Shown in pieces: positions 11,072 to 24,749 of a stretch of 64,000 nt of DNA. Where the stretch lies: assembly GCA_021397835.1 (NCBI GenBank), contig JAJFZO010000575.1:3477001-3541000 (forward strand), written 5' to 3'. The notes under the pieces are model-generated. The model did not search any database. It worked only from the letters and a program-made list of their open reading frames with translations, and was not told where the DNA came from. The position numbers were made by a program, and so were the translations under genes. The DNA comes from Moringa oleifera. Its lineage: Eukaryota; Streptophyta; Magnoliopsida; Brassicales; Moringaceae. Each line of letters begins with the position of its first letter. Position 1 is the first letter of the stretch.

Positions 11072-13200
11072 GGTGTGGTACACAATTGATGCATCGTTTG
11101 TACATGAATTTCCTTTATTCTAAGCTTGGCTGGTCATCAAGTTGATTGCAAAGATGAAAAGTTTTTGTTTAGAAAAGTTAAATATGCTTTAAGCAATCTC
11201 AGTGGTATTAGTGGGTTTTGGCATGACCTTTGCAGACAAGTTGTACATAAATTTGTGAGTGCTATTGGACATTTAATTAGTTACCGAAGTCTCTGGAGGA
11301 CAGATCTTGCAAATTTCAAATAAAGTTCAATTGTGAATATTTTTAACCTTGTCTCTGGAAAATATGAATATTATGTGTCTGTTTTTATTAAATCTATGTG
11401 CGTTCTTGATAAAGTTCATTTGCAGATTTTGCTGTATGTTTGGGTTTGTGTCTATTTAGCCCATTTTGATGTTTATGTGCAAGCAAACATGTTTCCTTTC
11501 ATGTATTCAATTTTACACTAGCAGAGTCTCCACTGGTGTAGTTTAGTGCCTTTACAAGATGATTAAATCTAGCCTCACCAAGCATGTTTCTATGTAATCC
11601 ATCTAGCTAAGAGAGAATATATCAACCAGGTAAGTATAGAGCTTAACTATCTTTATCCTTAATTATGGAGTCCTGTAAAAGTTTGCCCAAAAATCGGAAA
11701 TTTTCTCCATTTTTTTCTTCTTCCCTGTATATCAATGGTGTTTATGTTTCTGCCACATTGAATGGGATAAGGCATTTCTTGGTTAAACTGTCAGTTCCAT
11801 ATTGCTGCTGCATCTGGGTCTTACCGGTGCAATTTGGAGTATTCAAACTTAGCTGATAGAAGAAGCCCAATCTAATGATAAACAGAGTCATGTAATTGCT
11901 TGTGATTTAATTGGCTCAAAGGGAGCTTTCTTTTGGATGTGATGTTCTGTCTTCATCTGTTTCTCCCTGTGTGGACTAGCCGACCATGGTGTGATGGCAA
12001 TAAAAATAAAAGCTTCTGCTAGTGAAAGTTGCACTCTGGATGCATTTGGGATTTGTTGATCCAATTCAGGCACAACGTTAAATGTGCCTAACTTACCTGC
12101 ACAGATACATCATCCCATAAAGACTAGCCCAAGGTGCACCAGCAATGTTTGGACCGAGGAGCTTGGAATTCATACCAAACACTACTGTACCAATTAACTG
12201 AAATTGTTATTGTTGGAGGTGATGTTGCCCACAATAATATTCAGTTGTTCTTCTCATTCATTAGATAAGAGAATAATTGACTGCATCTTCAACCCCAAGC
12301 CATGCTAAGCAGAAAGACAGCTTGTTTGAATTTGCACAAAGTTTGCTGTTTATGAGTGGGCGTTTTCTACGTGAGTGAATTCAGCACTGCCAGTAACTAC
12401 CATCAATTGTTGTTGAGGGTATCATGCAGCAAACAAGCCAACTTTTAATGAAATCACATCCATGAAACTTCTCAAATCTAATGTTAAAGATTCTTATAAA
12501 GCTCATAGGGCGAATAAAGTTTGCTTTCCTTTTATATTTATTTCCTTTCCTTTTATTAAACCATGATCTAGTATGGCTTCAAGGATCAAGCGATTGAAGG
12601 TAAAGGGTGAATTACACATATGAAAGATGAAACACTCTTATATTTAAAAAGATCACTAACATGAAAAAGGCAATGGGTTTTTGGCCCCAATACAGAATCT
12701 AGCAGATCATTGGTCTGAATCAATTGAAACAAAGAGTTACACGTACTAAGCTAGGAAGTCCATATACCAAACAGTGCCCTCCGCCAACTTAGTTTTTTTC
12801 ACCGAGCAGTGCACTCACCAACTGGGTTAGATGATAAGGCTGTAACAGCGCAGGAATCCCTCGACTAGCATTTTCACGTGGGTTTGGCCCGTAAAGGCAA
12901 AAAGAAAGAGCGGAAGTAGAGAATCCAAGCCAGGAAACGAACCCTTGACCAGAACATAACATCCATTCTGGGATGAGAACAACTCTGTCCAAAGCTTTCC
13001 ATTGAGCGTCTGTCAGTGCACTGCCAATTTTTCCGACATTTATTTAATTTCGCTTTGACGTTCTCTCTTTGTTTAACTTTCCGATTAGTTGAAAATAGCC
13101 AATAGCTTATCAGATTAGCAGCAAGAATATGACACGCTAGAGCCTTTTTCTTTCTTTTGGATGCTCATATGCTTCTCGTTTTAGGGCTTTTTCTGACTCC
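11072..13200. other. F-box 3' UTR and intergenic DNA
   Basis: No credible gene. Several short open frames (for example 11126-11323 and 11665-11856) have no recognised features. A donor-like GTAAGTATAG occurs near 11630, so a spliced 3' UTR or non-coding transcript is possible. The one structured element seen is the putative SINE-like insertion at 12816-13013. Confidence 0.35.
12807..13022 (-). mobile_element. Possible tRNA-derived SINE-like element with 9-bp flanking repeats
   Basis: The 9-base direct repeat cagtgcact occurs at 12807-12815 and 13014-13022 and brackets 198 bases. Read on the minus strand, the interior begins with a pol III A-box-like stretch (GCTCAATGGAAAGC), then carries a B-box-like GGTTCGTTTCC about 60 bases on. 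The A-B spacing is wider than in tRNAs, and no poly(A) or poly(T) tail is seen at the 3' end. The core AGTGCACT is palindromic, so the flanks may be chance. This is a tentative call. Confidence 0.3.
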
Positions 13201-14697
13201 TTTTTGGGTTCCTTTCTATCATTTCTTTCTCTCTCGCTCGCGCCCTCTCCTCTCTTTCTCTCTGTGTCCGTGGTAGTAGCTACTTTTGGTGTGGGCTCAA
13301 GGTATGTTTAGTGCTCTTTGTCTATGCGAGATTTGGCTATCAGGGTTTTCTTTAACTTCTTTCTCCCTTTTATTGATATATTTTCTCTGCGTTGTATGTC
13401 AAAATTTGATCACTGCGGCGTTGTTCTTCGAACTGGGTTTTGAAATTTGATGGTGTTGGTACCTGAATGGGGTATTTTTCTTTCTTTGTTGTTTTCAATT
13501 TTTTGGATTCCTCTGCTACATACACTCAGTGGTGATGTTTCATCTATGCCGCCATTCAGATGAGTTTGAGAGGTATTAATTTTTGTCTATGCTCTATCTG
13601 TGAATTTTGTTGTGTTAGGATAACATGGTCCTCACGTGATATAACCTGTGTAAACCCTTGCAATTGTTTTTACTGCCTTTTAAAGCGTTTCCTTTCACTT
13701 GCCGTTATTTTACCCTCTGCTTTCTTGGGTCTGTTTTCTTGGGTTCTGACATGTTCCGGTGATAATCCAGAAGCAAGAATCCTAGATGCAAAGATCCTAT
13801 GTCATGTTATAATTACTTTAAATGTGGGTAACCGTTTTGTCCATTGGACTTCATCATTCCTTATCTTATTTGGTCTGCTTAGGATCTTGCTTCTGGTGAT
13901 GCAGAATGTCCTTCCTTTCTTTTGATGTGGCTGTAGGCAATTCTTTAAGAGGATAATATATTTGGGTCTTGAGGTGATAGTCAATTTGAGTTTAGAAGTC
14001 CTTGCGTATTCTGGCAGTAGAATGACAAGTAGCTGTTTAAGATTTTTTAAAGAAATTAAGCAGTTTGAAGAGTACATCGCAGCAAAAAATACTGAGCCGT
14101 CTACTATTGCATTCAGGAATATGAACTTCTAAAATTGCATCAGACATTCCTCCCCTTTGTGTATCTATGTATGTACATCTTATGTATTCTTCAAATCAAG
14201 CATCTATGGGACATTCCTTGAGTGGCAAGAATGGCTGGTATGCACTTATTTGATGTTGGGTAACTTGGTCTATCTGGCTGTGGTTAATTATGTTATGGTC
14301 AGGTTGCTTATGTTAGTAGAGTCACGTTTACTTCTTACTGTGGTCTTACACCGCTCTAATGGACCTGTTTTTCATCAAAGAAAATTTGTGCACCGCAAAG
14401 TTGATGGGAATCTACTTTCTGTTTGAGACCTTTAAAGTAATAATTACCATGTTATATACTGCAAATCTTTTTTTTTTTTTTTCCTTCTTTCCTGTTCATG
14501 TTTTAGCATTCAGTAATTCATCAATGCTATGAGCAATCCTGCTCATGTGAAGAATGCAGACATGCAGACTGAATTTCCATGTTCTTTGGTGACAGCTAAT
14601 TTCTTTGATAATAGTGTGGAAGAATGGCATGGCTTGGCGATTACATATAGAATGACTTTACTTCATCTCTGAATCATATTTTGATATTTATCATCCC
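13200..14697 (+). other. 5' UTR and leader intron region of the DnaJ gene
   Basis: A pyrimidine-rich promoter-like segment (CTCTCTCGCTCG and similar, 13225-13265) is followed by a donor-like AAGGTATGTTTA near 13300. Acceptor-like TTTGGTGACAG near 14597 and a poly-T tract at 14468-14482 precede the ATG at 14698. This suggests a 5' UTR with at least one long intron. Open frames inside (13560-13925 and others) show no family features. Confidence 0.4.
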
Positions 14698-17600
14698 ATG
14701 GCTCGCAAAGGTAGTCATCAGAAGAATGGGCTGGATCGTCATACATCAAACAGCAAGAAGGCTTCAGATTCGGTGTCGTCTATGAAAGGACGGGGAAAAG
14801 CAAGCGAGCCGAAGGTTTCCCTTAGAGAAGAGTCAGAAAGTGGAAACCAGCAGGATGATCCTTTTACAGAGACAACTAACGCCCAGCATGCTGGAGATGA
14901 GGATAAAAATACACAAAACTATAGGAGATGTCTGGGAACAGAAAGGCATGCAATGGATGGTTCTGGGCAGTCCATTTCTTCGGGGAGTAATTCTGAGGAT
15001 TTGACTGGAAACATGTCTCCAGGAGAAACTACTGGTGTTGCAGAAGAAAATGGAGCGTCGTCTGGCAGTAACGTAGGTCCAAAACATGTGAAATACGTTT
15101 TCAGCTACTTGTTAAATGGATTGCATATTAACAGTCTGATGGAAAATATAGAGTTTTCAGATAATGTGGTGGTCAGGAACTTGAGGGGCTTTTCTGTGTC
15201 CATCCTAGAGGCAATGTCTGAATGTTTGCAGAGGCAGAAACCTCTTTTAATTACTCTAACAACCAGAATATTTAAAGTTCGTGGGCATATTAAAACAAAG
15301 ATTGAGCAAGTGTATCCCGTTGTTTGGAAATGGCTAATGCATTTTGGCAATATAATGCTTCTTTTGTCATTGATTTGGCTGGACTGCACTCTAAGGGGCA
15401 TTGACTCCTTCCTACGCATGGGGACAACATCTTTTTTCTCCATTATATGGTGCAGCATTCTTTCAGTTATTGCTATGGCTGGGATGTCCAAATTTCTGAT
15501 TGTCTTGGTAAGCTGTGGTTATGCCCCATCTTATTTCTTCATTCCTGATACTTTACTTGTTATAGACATTATTGTCAATCTCAGTATGCAGACAAAATTC
15601 TTTTAATAATTGCTGAGATATGATTTTGGCCTTGTTCATCAGAGAGTACTTGCTGCATGAAACATACATTCTTGATGGAAGGCGTAACATTTGTATGCAG
15701 CTTAATCTGCATATATTCACTTTTTGCTTTTAGCATGATCCTCTCTGTGCTTTATTAATTATACTGTGAGTTGGGTCCAGACTTTTGTAAGAAATGTATC
15801 TTCCCTCATGCTTTCATGTGTGGATCATAAATTCTGTGGTCTTTAGGGGCTATATCACATGCCTTCATTTGTTTTCTAAAGACAGTTATTTTAATATAAG
15901 GCGTTCTGAACAGAGGACAGCACATAGGGTGTTTGGAGCTCATAGATAATGTATTTGGTATTACATGACATTTATGTGATGTAATTCCAATAAGTCATTA
16001 GCATCAATAAGAACTCTATCAAAATGGATAACAATACAGTCATTCCATTATTTTGTTTTGCATCAGTTATCCAACAGTAGATTCTGAAGTCTGTTGTTAT
16101 AACAATTAAATTCTGGGAATTTGATTCCCATAGTGTTGATAAATGATTCTTTTTTTTTCTTTTTTGCCTTGAGATTGTTGATATGGCCACATGTCAAAAG
16201 ATGGTTCTCGTAGGATGAAATAAGGACTGAGGAATCCATGTTTACCGGCTAGTTTTCGTTCATATTACTCATATATATATAACTCAATGCATCGAATACT
16301 TAATGCTTATTCAAAAATCCTTCAGGAAGATGTACTTGATTGCTTGTTTTTTTTTTTTTTTTTAAGTAGATTACTTGTTCTTTTTATGCATTACTATGGC
16401 AATTGTGGGATTTTGCATCCAGTGAATTGGTCAAGCATCATGTGTTTATATTGGCCTATTATTTCCTGTTACTATGCCCCAGGATCTATATTTGGCTAGC
16501 TTTCTTTTTAATAAATAGCTGCTTATCAAAAAATAAATAAACAGATGCTGATTTTTATGCATCCTAATTTGCATGTACCCAATGTCATATCATTCAGGCC
16601 ATCGCTGCTCTGACAGCAGTTTTTGGCGGACTCACTATCGCAATTTTGGTAGTTTCCATTTCTGGATCTATTTTGTTGTGGCTATATGGAAGCTTTTGGA
16701 CAACTGTACTTGTCATTTTCCTTGGAGGTAATCATTTGGCCTTTTCCTCAATGTGGAATAACAATTTATCTCATATATTTGTTTGTCAAAGCTAGCTGAG
16801 GTTTAATGCTCATTAATATTCAGGTTTGGCTTTCATGTCAAGCCATGAGCGCCTTGCACTATTGATCACTACCACATTCTCTGTATATTGTGCCTGGATG
16901 TATGTTGGATGGCTTGGTTTGCTTTTAGCTCTAAATCTATCTTTCATCTCAAGTGATGCTCTAATATACTTCCTCAAGAATACTATAAATCAGCAAGGAA
17001 GACCTGATAGGACCAATGAACATACCAATGGAATGCAAGAACCAGGCTTCTTTGGTGGTGAGTCAGTGCATGCTTCATCCTCCGAAAAGGGCCCAGGCTT
17101 ATCAGCTGATCGTAGCCCTGGAGTTCCTTCTACCAGTGGGGCTAATTCTGAATTGACTTCTGATGACGAAGTTGTTCGGTTGTTGAATTGTACCGATCAC
17201 TATTCAGTTTTGGGCTTGTCGCGATATGAGAATGTTGACATTTCTTTGCTCAAGCGAGAATATCGGAAAAAGGTTTGTTCCATTTTTTGTTTGGCATATA
17301 TTACCTAGCATTTCCATTTTTCTTTAATTGTTTGACAATGTTTGAAATCATTGGTAGCCGAACATCCAGTGATAGTTTTCTGTGTTAATCTAGGTATCAC
17401 CACTAGAATGTGCTGTAGCTTGATAACTATCCATAACTGATTTTAGAAGAACAAATAAAAACTGTTAAGTTCAAGTTGATGAGCTTTTCCAAATACTTAT
17501 TAGGCAATGCTGGTCCATCCTGACAAGAATATGGGAAATGAAAAGGCTGCTGAAGCATTTAAGAAGCTTCAGAATGCATATGAGGTAAATATATTGCTTT

Positions 17601-19667
17601 CCTTTGTTTTCTCATACGAATATTTGTTTATCCTGGTCTCTTAAGTTTTTTACTGTCTGATTATGATGTTATTGTTCCTTGGCCACTTCCCTAGGTTTTA
17701 CTCGATTCCTTGAAGCGAAAAGCATATGATGATGAATTAAGGCGGGAGGAGCTGCTAAGCTATTTTCGCAGGTTTCAGAGTGCTTCTCAAAAGGTTGGAA
17801 TGAATAGCCTTTTTTAAAACAAAAAAAAGAAATTCTTTTGTCCATTTTTGGTAGTCCTCTAGATTTGCCAAAATAACTTTGCTTTTGTTAGGAAGAAAAC
17901 TGTGTACTGTGCCCCTACCTCCCCCACCCACGAAAAAAAGAAGAAGTACACACGGAGACGCACATACATATATGCATGTATGCATTTAAAATCACTGGCC
18001 AAATCCACATCTAGTAAATCACAGGCCAAATCCACATCTAGCTGGATTCCTTGGTATGCCCTCCCCTTGCCCCTTTCCTGTCTTCTAGTGTAACTAAGCT
18101 CATTCTTTGATGAGTTTAGTTGAATATTTTACCCATAAACATTTTATTAGTCCATGCTGAACTTGAGAAAGCTTGAATACTATCAGGAATATTTTTTTTT
18201 TCACCTGTTTATTTCTTGTTTCCTCTTCTCATTTAGTCAATTCATATTTCAGTTCATGGCTTTTGGTTAATTGTGTCTATGGACCCTTAGTGGTACTTTG
18301 GCGCAGTTAATCTTGGGAAAGTACAGGCTCCTTAATATTTACCAAAGCTTTTTAGTTGACTTAATTTGTGAAGTTTCTTAAAACTTCTTGCACATTTCTG
18401 TTACTCGATGATCTTCCTGCCCAATCACATCTACTGGTCTTGTCATCTTACTTATGCTGTTAATGCAATGGATTACCCAGAAAGGAGGCCATGGTTTCTT
18501 TTCATCTGGATTTGCACACTCAGAGGCTGACAGTGATGACCCTTTTGGGGATTCAAGGCGAATAGCTTGCAAGAAATGTGGTAACTTTCATGTCTGGGTG
18601 CTGACCAAGAAGTTAAAATCTCGAGCAAGATGGTGCCAGGTTTTTCCTTCCCCACTTAGTTCATTCATGTTTTTCAAATTGTCAGGCAATTTGAAAAAGT
18701 TTGAACTGAGCAGATCATCGTTGTGCAAGATACAGCCTGTGCCATGCTCTGCACATTTTGCTATTTAGATGAGGCCTGGTTCTTATGTTTTTCCTCTGGC
18801 AATTTCCCTTTTGAAGGATTGCAAGGATTTTCATCAAGCAAAAGATGGAGACGGATGGGTTGAACAGTCTTCTCAACCCATCTTTTTCGGATTATTTCAG
18901 AAGGTATGTTTCTATGGTACTTGTCTAAGCCTTTTGATTTGTGGTCCATCTGCTTGATATAATTATGCCAGGAAACTAAAAGAAAAAAAAGAAATATACT
19001 TGGTGAATTTAATTACTATGCAATTGAATCCCTAAATGAAGTAATTTAGTATTGATTGAAAAAGGTGATCCTCTCAATTTTGATCATGATTCTTGCTTTC
19101 TCATGTAATGTTTCTTTGCCCAGGTTGATGCTCCATCTGCATATGTATGTGCCGATGGAAGAATATATAATGCCAGTGAATGGTATATCTGTCAGGTAAA
19201 GCAATGGATCATTGTTTCTGGTTATCTGCTTTTCATTTTGAGTATATTCAAAGTGAAACAACAATGTTGCTTTTACCATGAAATGATATCCACACATGAA
19301 ATGATCCAGTCATTGTGAGTAATGATTGATTTTGTTTCAGGGAATGAGATGCCCAGCCAACACTCATAAGCCGAGTTTTCATGTAAACACTAGCGTAATG
19401 TCCAAGAGTAGCACTGGGAAAGGAACAAGTTCAGGACAAAGAGGTGGTAGAATGCCAACAGCGAACATGGAAGAGAGTATGACAGAAGAAGAATTCTTAC
19501 AGTGGTTACAGAATGCTGTGCAGTCTGGTGTATTTGAAAATTTTGATGGAGGTACCTCGACTGAGAGCCCATCTGCTAGATCTGGGAGTGGTTCTAAGAG
19601 CAGTGGGAGCCACACTGGCAGTGCCAGCAGCAACAAGAGGAAGAAGAAGGGAAAGAAGCAATGGTGA
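14698..19667 (+). CDS. Membrane J-domain protein with C-terminal Jiv90-type domain (DNAJC14-like)
   Basis: Nine coding exons: 14698-15507, 16598-16727, 16824-17272, 17504-17584, 17695-17793, 18481-18639, 18817-18903, 19124-19195, 19341-19667, giving 737 residues. The N-terminal 120 residues are polar and Ser/Gly-rich. Residues 210-370 contain several hydrophobic segments, so the protein is probably an ER or other endomembrane protein. The J domain follows (DHYSVLGLSRYENVDISLLK, then LVHPDKN with an intact HPD, which stimulates Hsp70). The next part matches the Jiv90 region of DNAJC14: CKKCGNFHVWV, KSRARWCQDCKDFH and YVCADGRIYNASEWYICQG, with paired cysteines suggesting metal binding. The C-terminus is low-complexity Ser/Gly and ends in KRKKKGKKQW. 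Arabidopsis At5g49580 has the same layout as I recall. The client is unknown. Confidence 0.92.
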
Positions 19668-20519
19668 GCACTCTGCTGTCCCTTCTTGGGAAATCTTATT
19701 ATAAAGGGTATGAGATGAAGGGAGTTAGAAGCAGAGTTGTGTGCTGGCGTGACTGTTGAAGCTTCATGAGCATAGATCTCCTAAGAATTTGTATAGCAAT
19801 GTCTTCTACTTACTAAAAAGTTTTTGACAATCATATTGCCACTGCCAGCCAAAGTACGTGATTAGCTCTGATGGTGGGGTAACAATGGTGCACTGGCTAA
19901 GTTTTGTACACTTTTTAACGCCTTTACGCTAAAAATGGTCGCCAAAATCACTGGAGGCCTTAGCAGGGCAGGATCTCCGGCCATTAGAGGAACCAGGTGC
20001 CTCCATTTCTTGAAATAATTGGCCTCTTTTTCATGTTGAATCAACCGGAATATACATATTAATGCCCACTCCTCGAGTCTCACTGCTCAAAAAATATTTT
20101 AATGGTTTATAATATAAAAATAAATTAAAAAGTGATTATTGATTAAATTTTCATGTACCACAATTTTTAAGTTTCATTTTGATTTTTTTTCAGATTAAAT
20201 TTTTAAAAACAGAATAAATTAAAAAAAGAAAATGTTATTATTTTAAAAAAATTGTAACATTTTATAATAGTTGATGTGAAAAATTATGCACTTTGCAATT
20301 CAAGACATATGTTTTCTTCTTATAGAGAAATACCGAAATTTGTTAGAATTATCCAAAATATAATCCTCCGTGGGCTAACAAGGTACAGCAGCTCGAATTA
20401 ACGGATGTTGAGTGCACCTTTGGCAGCCCCTGAATTTTCAAATAATTACCAAAGCCCTCCTTCTTCCCTAACATGAGTAGATATTCTACTGAATACTGAT
20501 TGTTCTCATTTCGTCAAAG
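19668..20519. other. Intergenic AT-rich DNA between DnaJ and bS6 genes
   Basis: DnaJ 3' UTR, then AT-rich sequence with many A/T runs at 20090-20290. No gene seen. The bS6 promoter should lie in 20300-20519. Confidence 0.4.
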
Positions 20520-22569
20520 ATGGAGGCACTCCTGCAGACCTCCTCTGCTGCATATCTATCTCTAGGGCTGCCAACACTGACATTTGGCCGTCAGAAGTGT
20601 TCACTGAAACTATCAAATGGGTTATTTTCTTCCTCTTCATGTAATCTTGGGCGTAGAAGAATGTTAGGGATAGTGGAGGCTAAGAAGAATAGAAAGAGCG
20701 ACAAGGAAGACACTCACAGCTTTGTCGCAAGACCAGATGAGGCCACCGGTATTTTTCCTGAAGCTGTTCTTCTCAAAGAGGTACCTTTCTGATCACTCTG
20801 CTCCCGTTTTCAATTAGTTTGATTTTTCTTCTGGTTATTTTAACTTCCGTGGAAGTACTTATGAATATTAGTTTAATTCTAGAGTTTGCCAGTCTTGAAT
20901 TATGTGGGTTTTGCAAAAGAAAACGGCTTTTATTGCATTTGAAGTGCGAAGATGCTTGTATCGTGTTTCTGCAAATTGTTGGATACCTTCACATTAGATT
21001 GTTGGGGTTGCATAAATTGGGTTTATCATTCAGGAACTTGACAACATCTTCTATTTAATTGAACTTTGTGGTTGACTTTTTATTTAAAATGCAGAAAAAA
21101 GTCCAAGAAGATGGTAGACTACTGCCCGACTTTGCAGATGCTGAAGAAGGTAAGGGACTGTTCAATAAATTGTTAAACTTACTGGCTGCTTTTGGCATAA
21201 ACGACCTATCAGTTGTAAGGAGTTTGTGTTAATACATGTGTTTGTCTATTTACAGAGGAGCTCTATGAGTTTCTGGACCTTCAGCTGCAAAGTCAATTGA
21301 ATATAGAACGAAGTAAGTATGCTTTCTATTAGCAACTTGATGAGTTTGAGCTCAAGAGCAAGATGACTCATCACTAGTAGGATTTACTAATGAAGTAACT
21401 GGATCCAAATGTGGTTAATTCTTCAAGAGAAAAGTTTCTTTGGTTGTTAGTTGCTGGCATTATATGATACAAACTGAGTTTCAGTAGTAAAAGGTTGTTC
21501 CAGTTTACGTTTGAGTTATGTTGATGTAATAATCATAGTTCTCACACGCTTGTTGCCTTTTCTTCTCTTCTTTTGCAATTGTCCTATTTAGGCAAGAGGG
21601 GAGAAGATAAGGATAATAACTTGAGCTATATGGATATGACAATTTCTCAACAACTTGACTCGTGGAATATAGGAGATCTGGTTAGGATTGGTATAATTTG
21701 ATATCTTTCAAACTCAAGCAATTTGTTTCTAGAACTATGTGAAAAAAACTGAACTCTTTGGAGAATGGTTTAACGGGTTGCAAAACTTTTTCTCGTTGAA
21801 GCTTACTTGTTGGTTTATTTATCTTATGATATCTTGTTTCCTTTGTTTGGACAGTGCGTCACTATGAGGTGGTCTATTTGATTCATGAGAAGCATGATGT
21901 AGAGGTTGGAAATGTCAATGAGAAAGTTCAAGGTGACATTCTATTTTTCCTTCTGACTGTTCTTTCTCACTGAACCAAATTTGATTAAGCTATACAGAAA
22001 ATGAGACAAATGGATTCTTTGAAATTTGATTAGAAAGCTTTCTTTAAGTTTCTTGCACAAATGAATGGTTTGCTGCAGATTTTCTCAGGGAGAAGAAAGG
22101 CAAGATATGGAGACTGAATGATTGGGGCCTTAGAAGACTAGCGTACAAGATAAAGAGAGCAAATCATGCCCACTACATCCTGATGAACTTTGAGTTGGAA
22201 GCCAGATGGATTAATGATTTTAAGATCCTGTTGGACAAAGATGAAAGGGTCATCCGACATCTTGTTATTAAAAGGGACGAGGCGATCACAGAGGATTGCC
22301 CTCCTCCCCCTGAGTTCCGGACTCTTCGCGCCGGTATGGATGACATCGATGAAGAGGAAGATGATGCAGATGAGGAAGAGGGCTATGACGATGAAGAATA
22401 TGAAGAGGATTGGGATGATGAAGCAGGGATAGATGGCTACGGTGATGAGGTTGACAATGGTGTTATTGCTGTCAACGAAGATGATGAAATTGGAGACAGG
22501 AATGAAAAATCACCTCGAGTAAGGAACAGAAGAAGAGAAAATCTGAAAGCTGTTAAAGTAGGCAGGTAA
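20520..22569 (+). CDS. RPS6: Plastid 30S ribosomal protein bS6 with acidic C-terminal extension
   Basis: Six exons: 20520-20780, 21095-21149, 21256-21312, 21592-21690, 21855-21932, 22079-22569, giving 346 residues. The N-terminus is Ser/Leu-rich with few acids and then Arg-rich (NLGRRRMLG), as in a chloroplast transit peptide. The bS6 fold follows: RHYEVVYLIHEKHDVEV, WRLNDWGLRRLAYKIKRANH and HYILMNFELEARWINDF, ending with DERVIRHLVIKRDE. In bacteria bS6 pairs with bS18 on the small-subunit platform. Beyond residue 275 comes a strongly acidic Asp/Glu-rich stretch and then a basic end (RVRNRRRENLK). Bacterial S6 is about 100-135 residues, so the acidic linker is an add-on; plant plastid S6 proteins also carry extensions. 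Confidence 0.9.
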
Positions 22570-22744
22570 TTGTCTTGGATTACGTGTAAGTGTTCTCGCC
22601 CTTATAGAAGAACATCAAGAGGCAGGTATAGTCTCTTGCTATGTATGATTAAGTGTAATTGTTTTGCGAGTTTATTAACCAGGATTGTGGAATCAGAATG
22701 AACCTCATGTTTTTTTTTATATACTTATTTTATTATAGAATGAG

Positions 22745-22750
22745 AATAAA
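22745..22750 (+). terminator. Candidate poly(A) signal AATAAA of bS6
   Basis: AATAAA lies about 175 bases after the stop codon, at the transition to AT-rich intergenic DNA. Confidence 0.35.
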
Positions 22751-24749
22751 ATTATGTGAGGTCAACATGAATTTGGGAATGAAGAATGGAAGTGGTAAAC
22801 TTACATTTTCTTATTGAACTGGCATTTTCATTCATGAATCTCAAGTAAAATTATTATTATTATTATTATTTATTTATTTATAAATTTATGAATAAATTGA
22901 GAAAATATTTTTAAATTTTTTTTATTTTATATTTATAATTTATAATTTTATTTTTTAGATGATTGTATATTATTATTTTTATTATCAATGGGTGATATAA
23001 ATATATTATCTTTTTGAAAAAAATTATTATTAATTGAAATAAACAGAAATTAATATTTGATATTTTTAGATCTTAATTTTTTTATAAAAATATAATTTTA
23101 AGCAATATTTATTTATATTATTTTATAATTATAAGAGTTATTAAAATATATTTTCAGTCATGCATTAAAAAATCTGCTTAAAAGATAGTGCAAAATCTTT
23201 TTCTATTTTTTTAATTATTTTTTATTAAAAATGTCTTACATTCATTAATATATATATGTTTTTAGCTTAAACATATAAAATAATATCAAACAATCTCTAA
23301 AGAGATTATTTAATTTTCTCAATATCTTAAGCATACTTAAAGTTGTGTAAACCCAAAAAAATAGGTATTGATTGATTACAATCTTTTACTTGAAAAGTAA
23401 CCATGGTTGGTTTTTTTTTTAATTTTTGAAACTCCTTTAAAATCTTTATTGCTTGTCTCTTGAAGCTTATTTTTTTCCTTTAAATTTTTTTTTAATTTTT
23501 TCATCTCCCTCATTCTCTATCTTTCATTATCGAAGTTATATTATCGATAAAACTCATTTTTTCACATTTCGTTATCGTCAATCAATTCGGACACTCATTT
23601 TTGAATCATTTTTTATCGAAACACATTTTCGACCTAAATTTATCTTCTTTTTTTATTTTTCATATTGCCATCTTTAATTTGCCTTGCCGCTCTCACCTTA
23701 CTCTAATTATCTCAAAAAGCCACCCACAAACGAGTTTGTGCAAAAAAAACAGTCACTATGAGAAATTCATTAAAGAGAATTATACCGAGCATCTTCTCGT
23801 CGAAATCTATATTCTTCAATGTCACTATATGCATCAAATGGAATAGACTTTGGAATAATTTGTTAGATTTTTTAATTTTTAACCATTCGTAATGATATTC
23901 GATTGTAAAATGTGATTAAAATTTTTAAGACGTGTGTAGATATATAGACAGAATAGGTAATTTGAAGGGTTTGTTACAATATATATGAACGGATTGTGAA
24001 ATTGATTTTTGAGATTCAGCTGATTCAGTATTTGTATTAGTCTTCAATGCATGTAAAAAGGTATATGATTTAAAAATTAGATTTTTGTTCATAAATTTTA
24101 ATCAAATCTAGAATCTTTATTATAGTGTCTAGCATTTATTTTGTATAATCACAAATTTGTGGCAATTTTAAATCTTGTTTCTTTAATTTTTTTTTCAATG
24201 AGCACAAGTTGTTTGATTTTTATACTATTACTAAATGGTTGTTCATTTATTGATATATCATAGTTTTTTAATTAAAAAAAAGATTTAGGGACAAACATGT
24301 ACAACAAAAAAAAAATTTAAATTTTAAATATGAGTGAACTCATAATTTTATTTTTAACATATGATATACACATCTGCACTAAGTATGAATATGGGTATGA
24401 GTTCAGTGACGGTGACAAATTTCTTTTAATTTTTAACCATTCATTCTCTTCTTTTGAAAAATCAAACAAAAAAATAAAAAATAATTTGTATTTATTATTT
24501 GTTTAGTGTATGATTTGGAGTATTGGACAATTGTTAAAAATTTGAATAAAATTTATATTTTTTGCTTTCTTAATTTTTTCTAAAGAAAATAAAAAGCTGT
24601 GAAAAGAGAATTCATGGTATAATAACTTAATTAGTTAATGAACAAAGATTAATTCAATGATAAAATAATGATAAATTAGGACATATTTGATAAGGATAAT
24701 AAGAATATTAAGGAATTTATATGAGAAATCAATAAACATTCATATTTGT

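Noticed and set aside
12820..12960. A tRNA gene
   Set aside because: Only a B-box-like stretch is seen; no cloverleaf or correct A-B spacing could be drawn.
13560..14426. Hydrophobic frames before the DnaJ gene
   Set aside because: They lie in the probable leader intron, lack family features and are typical of T-rich intron DNA.
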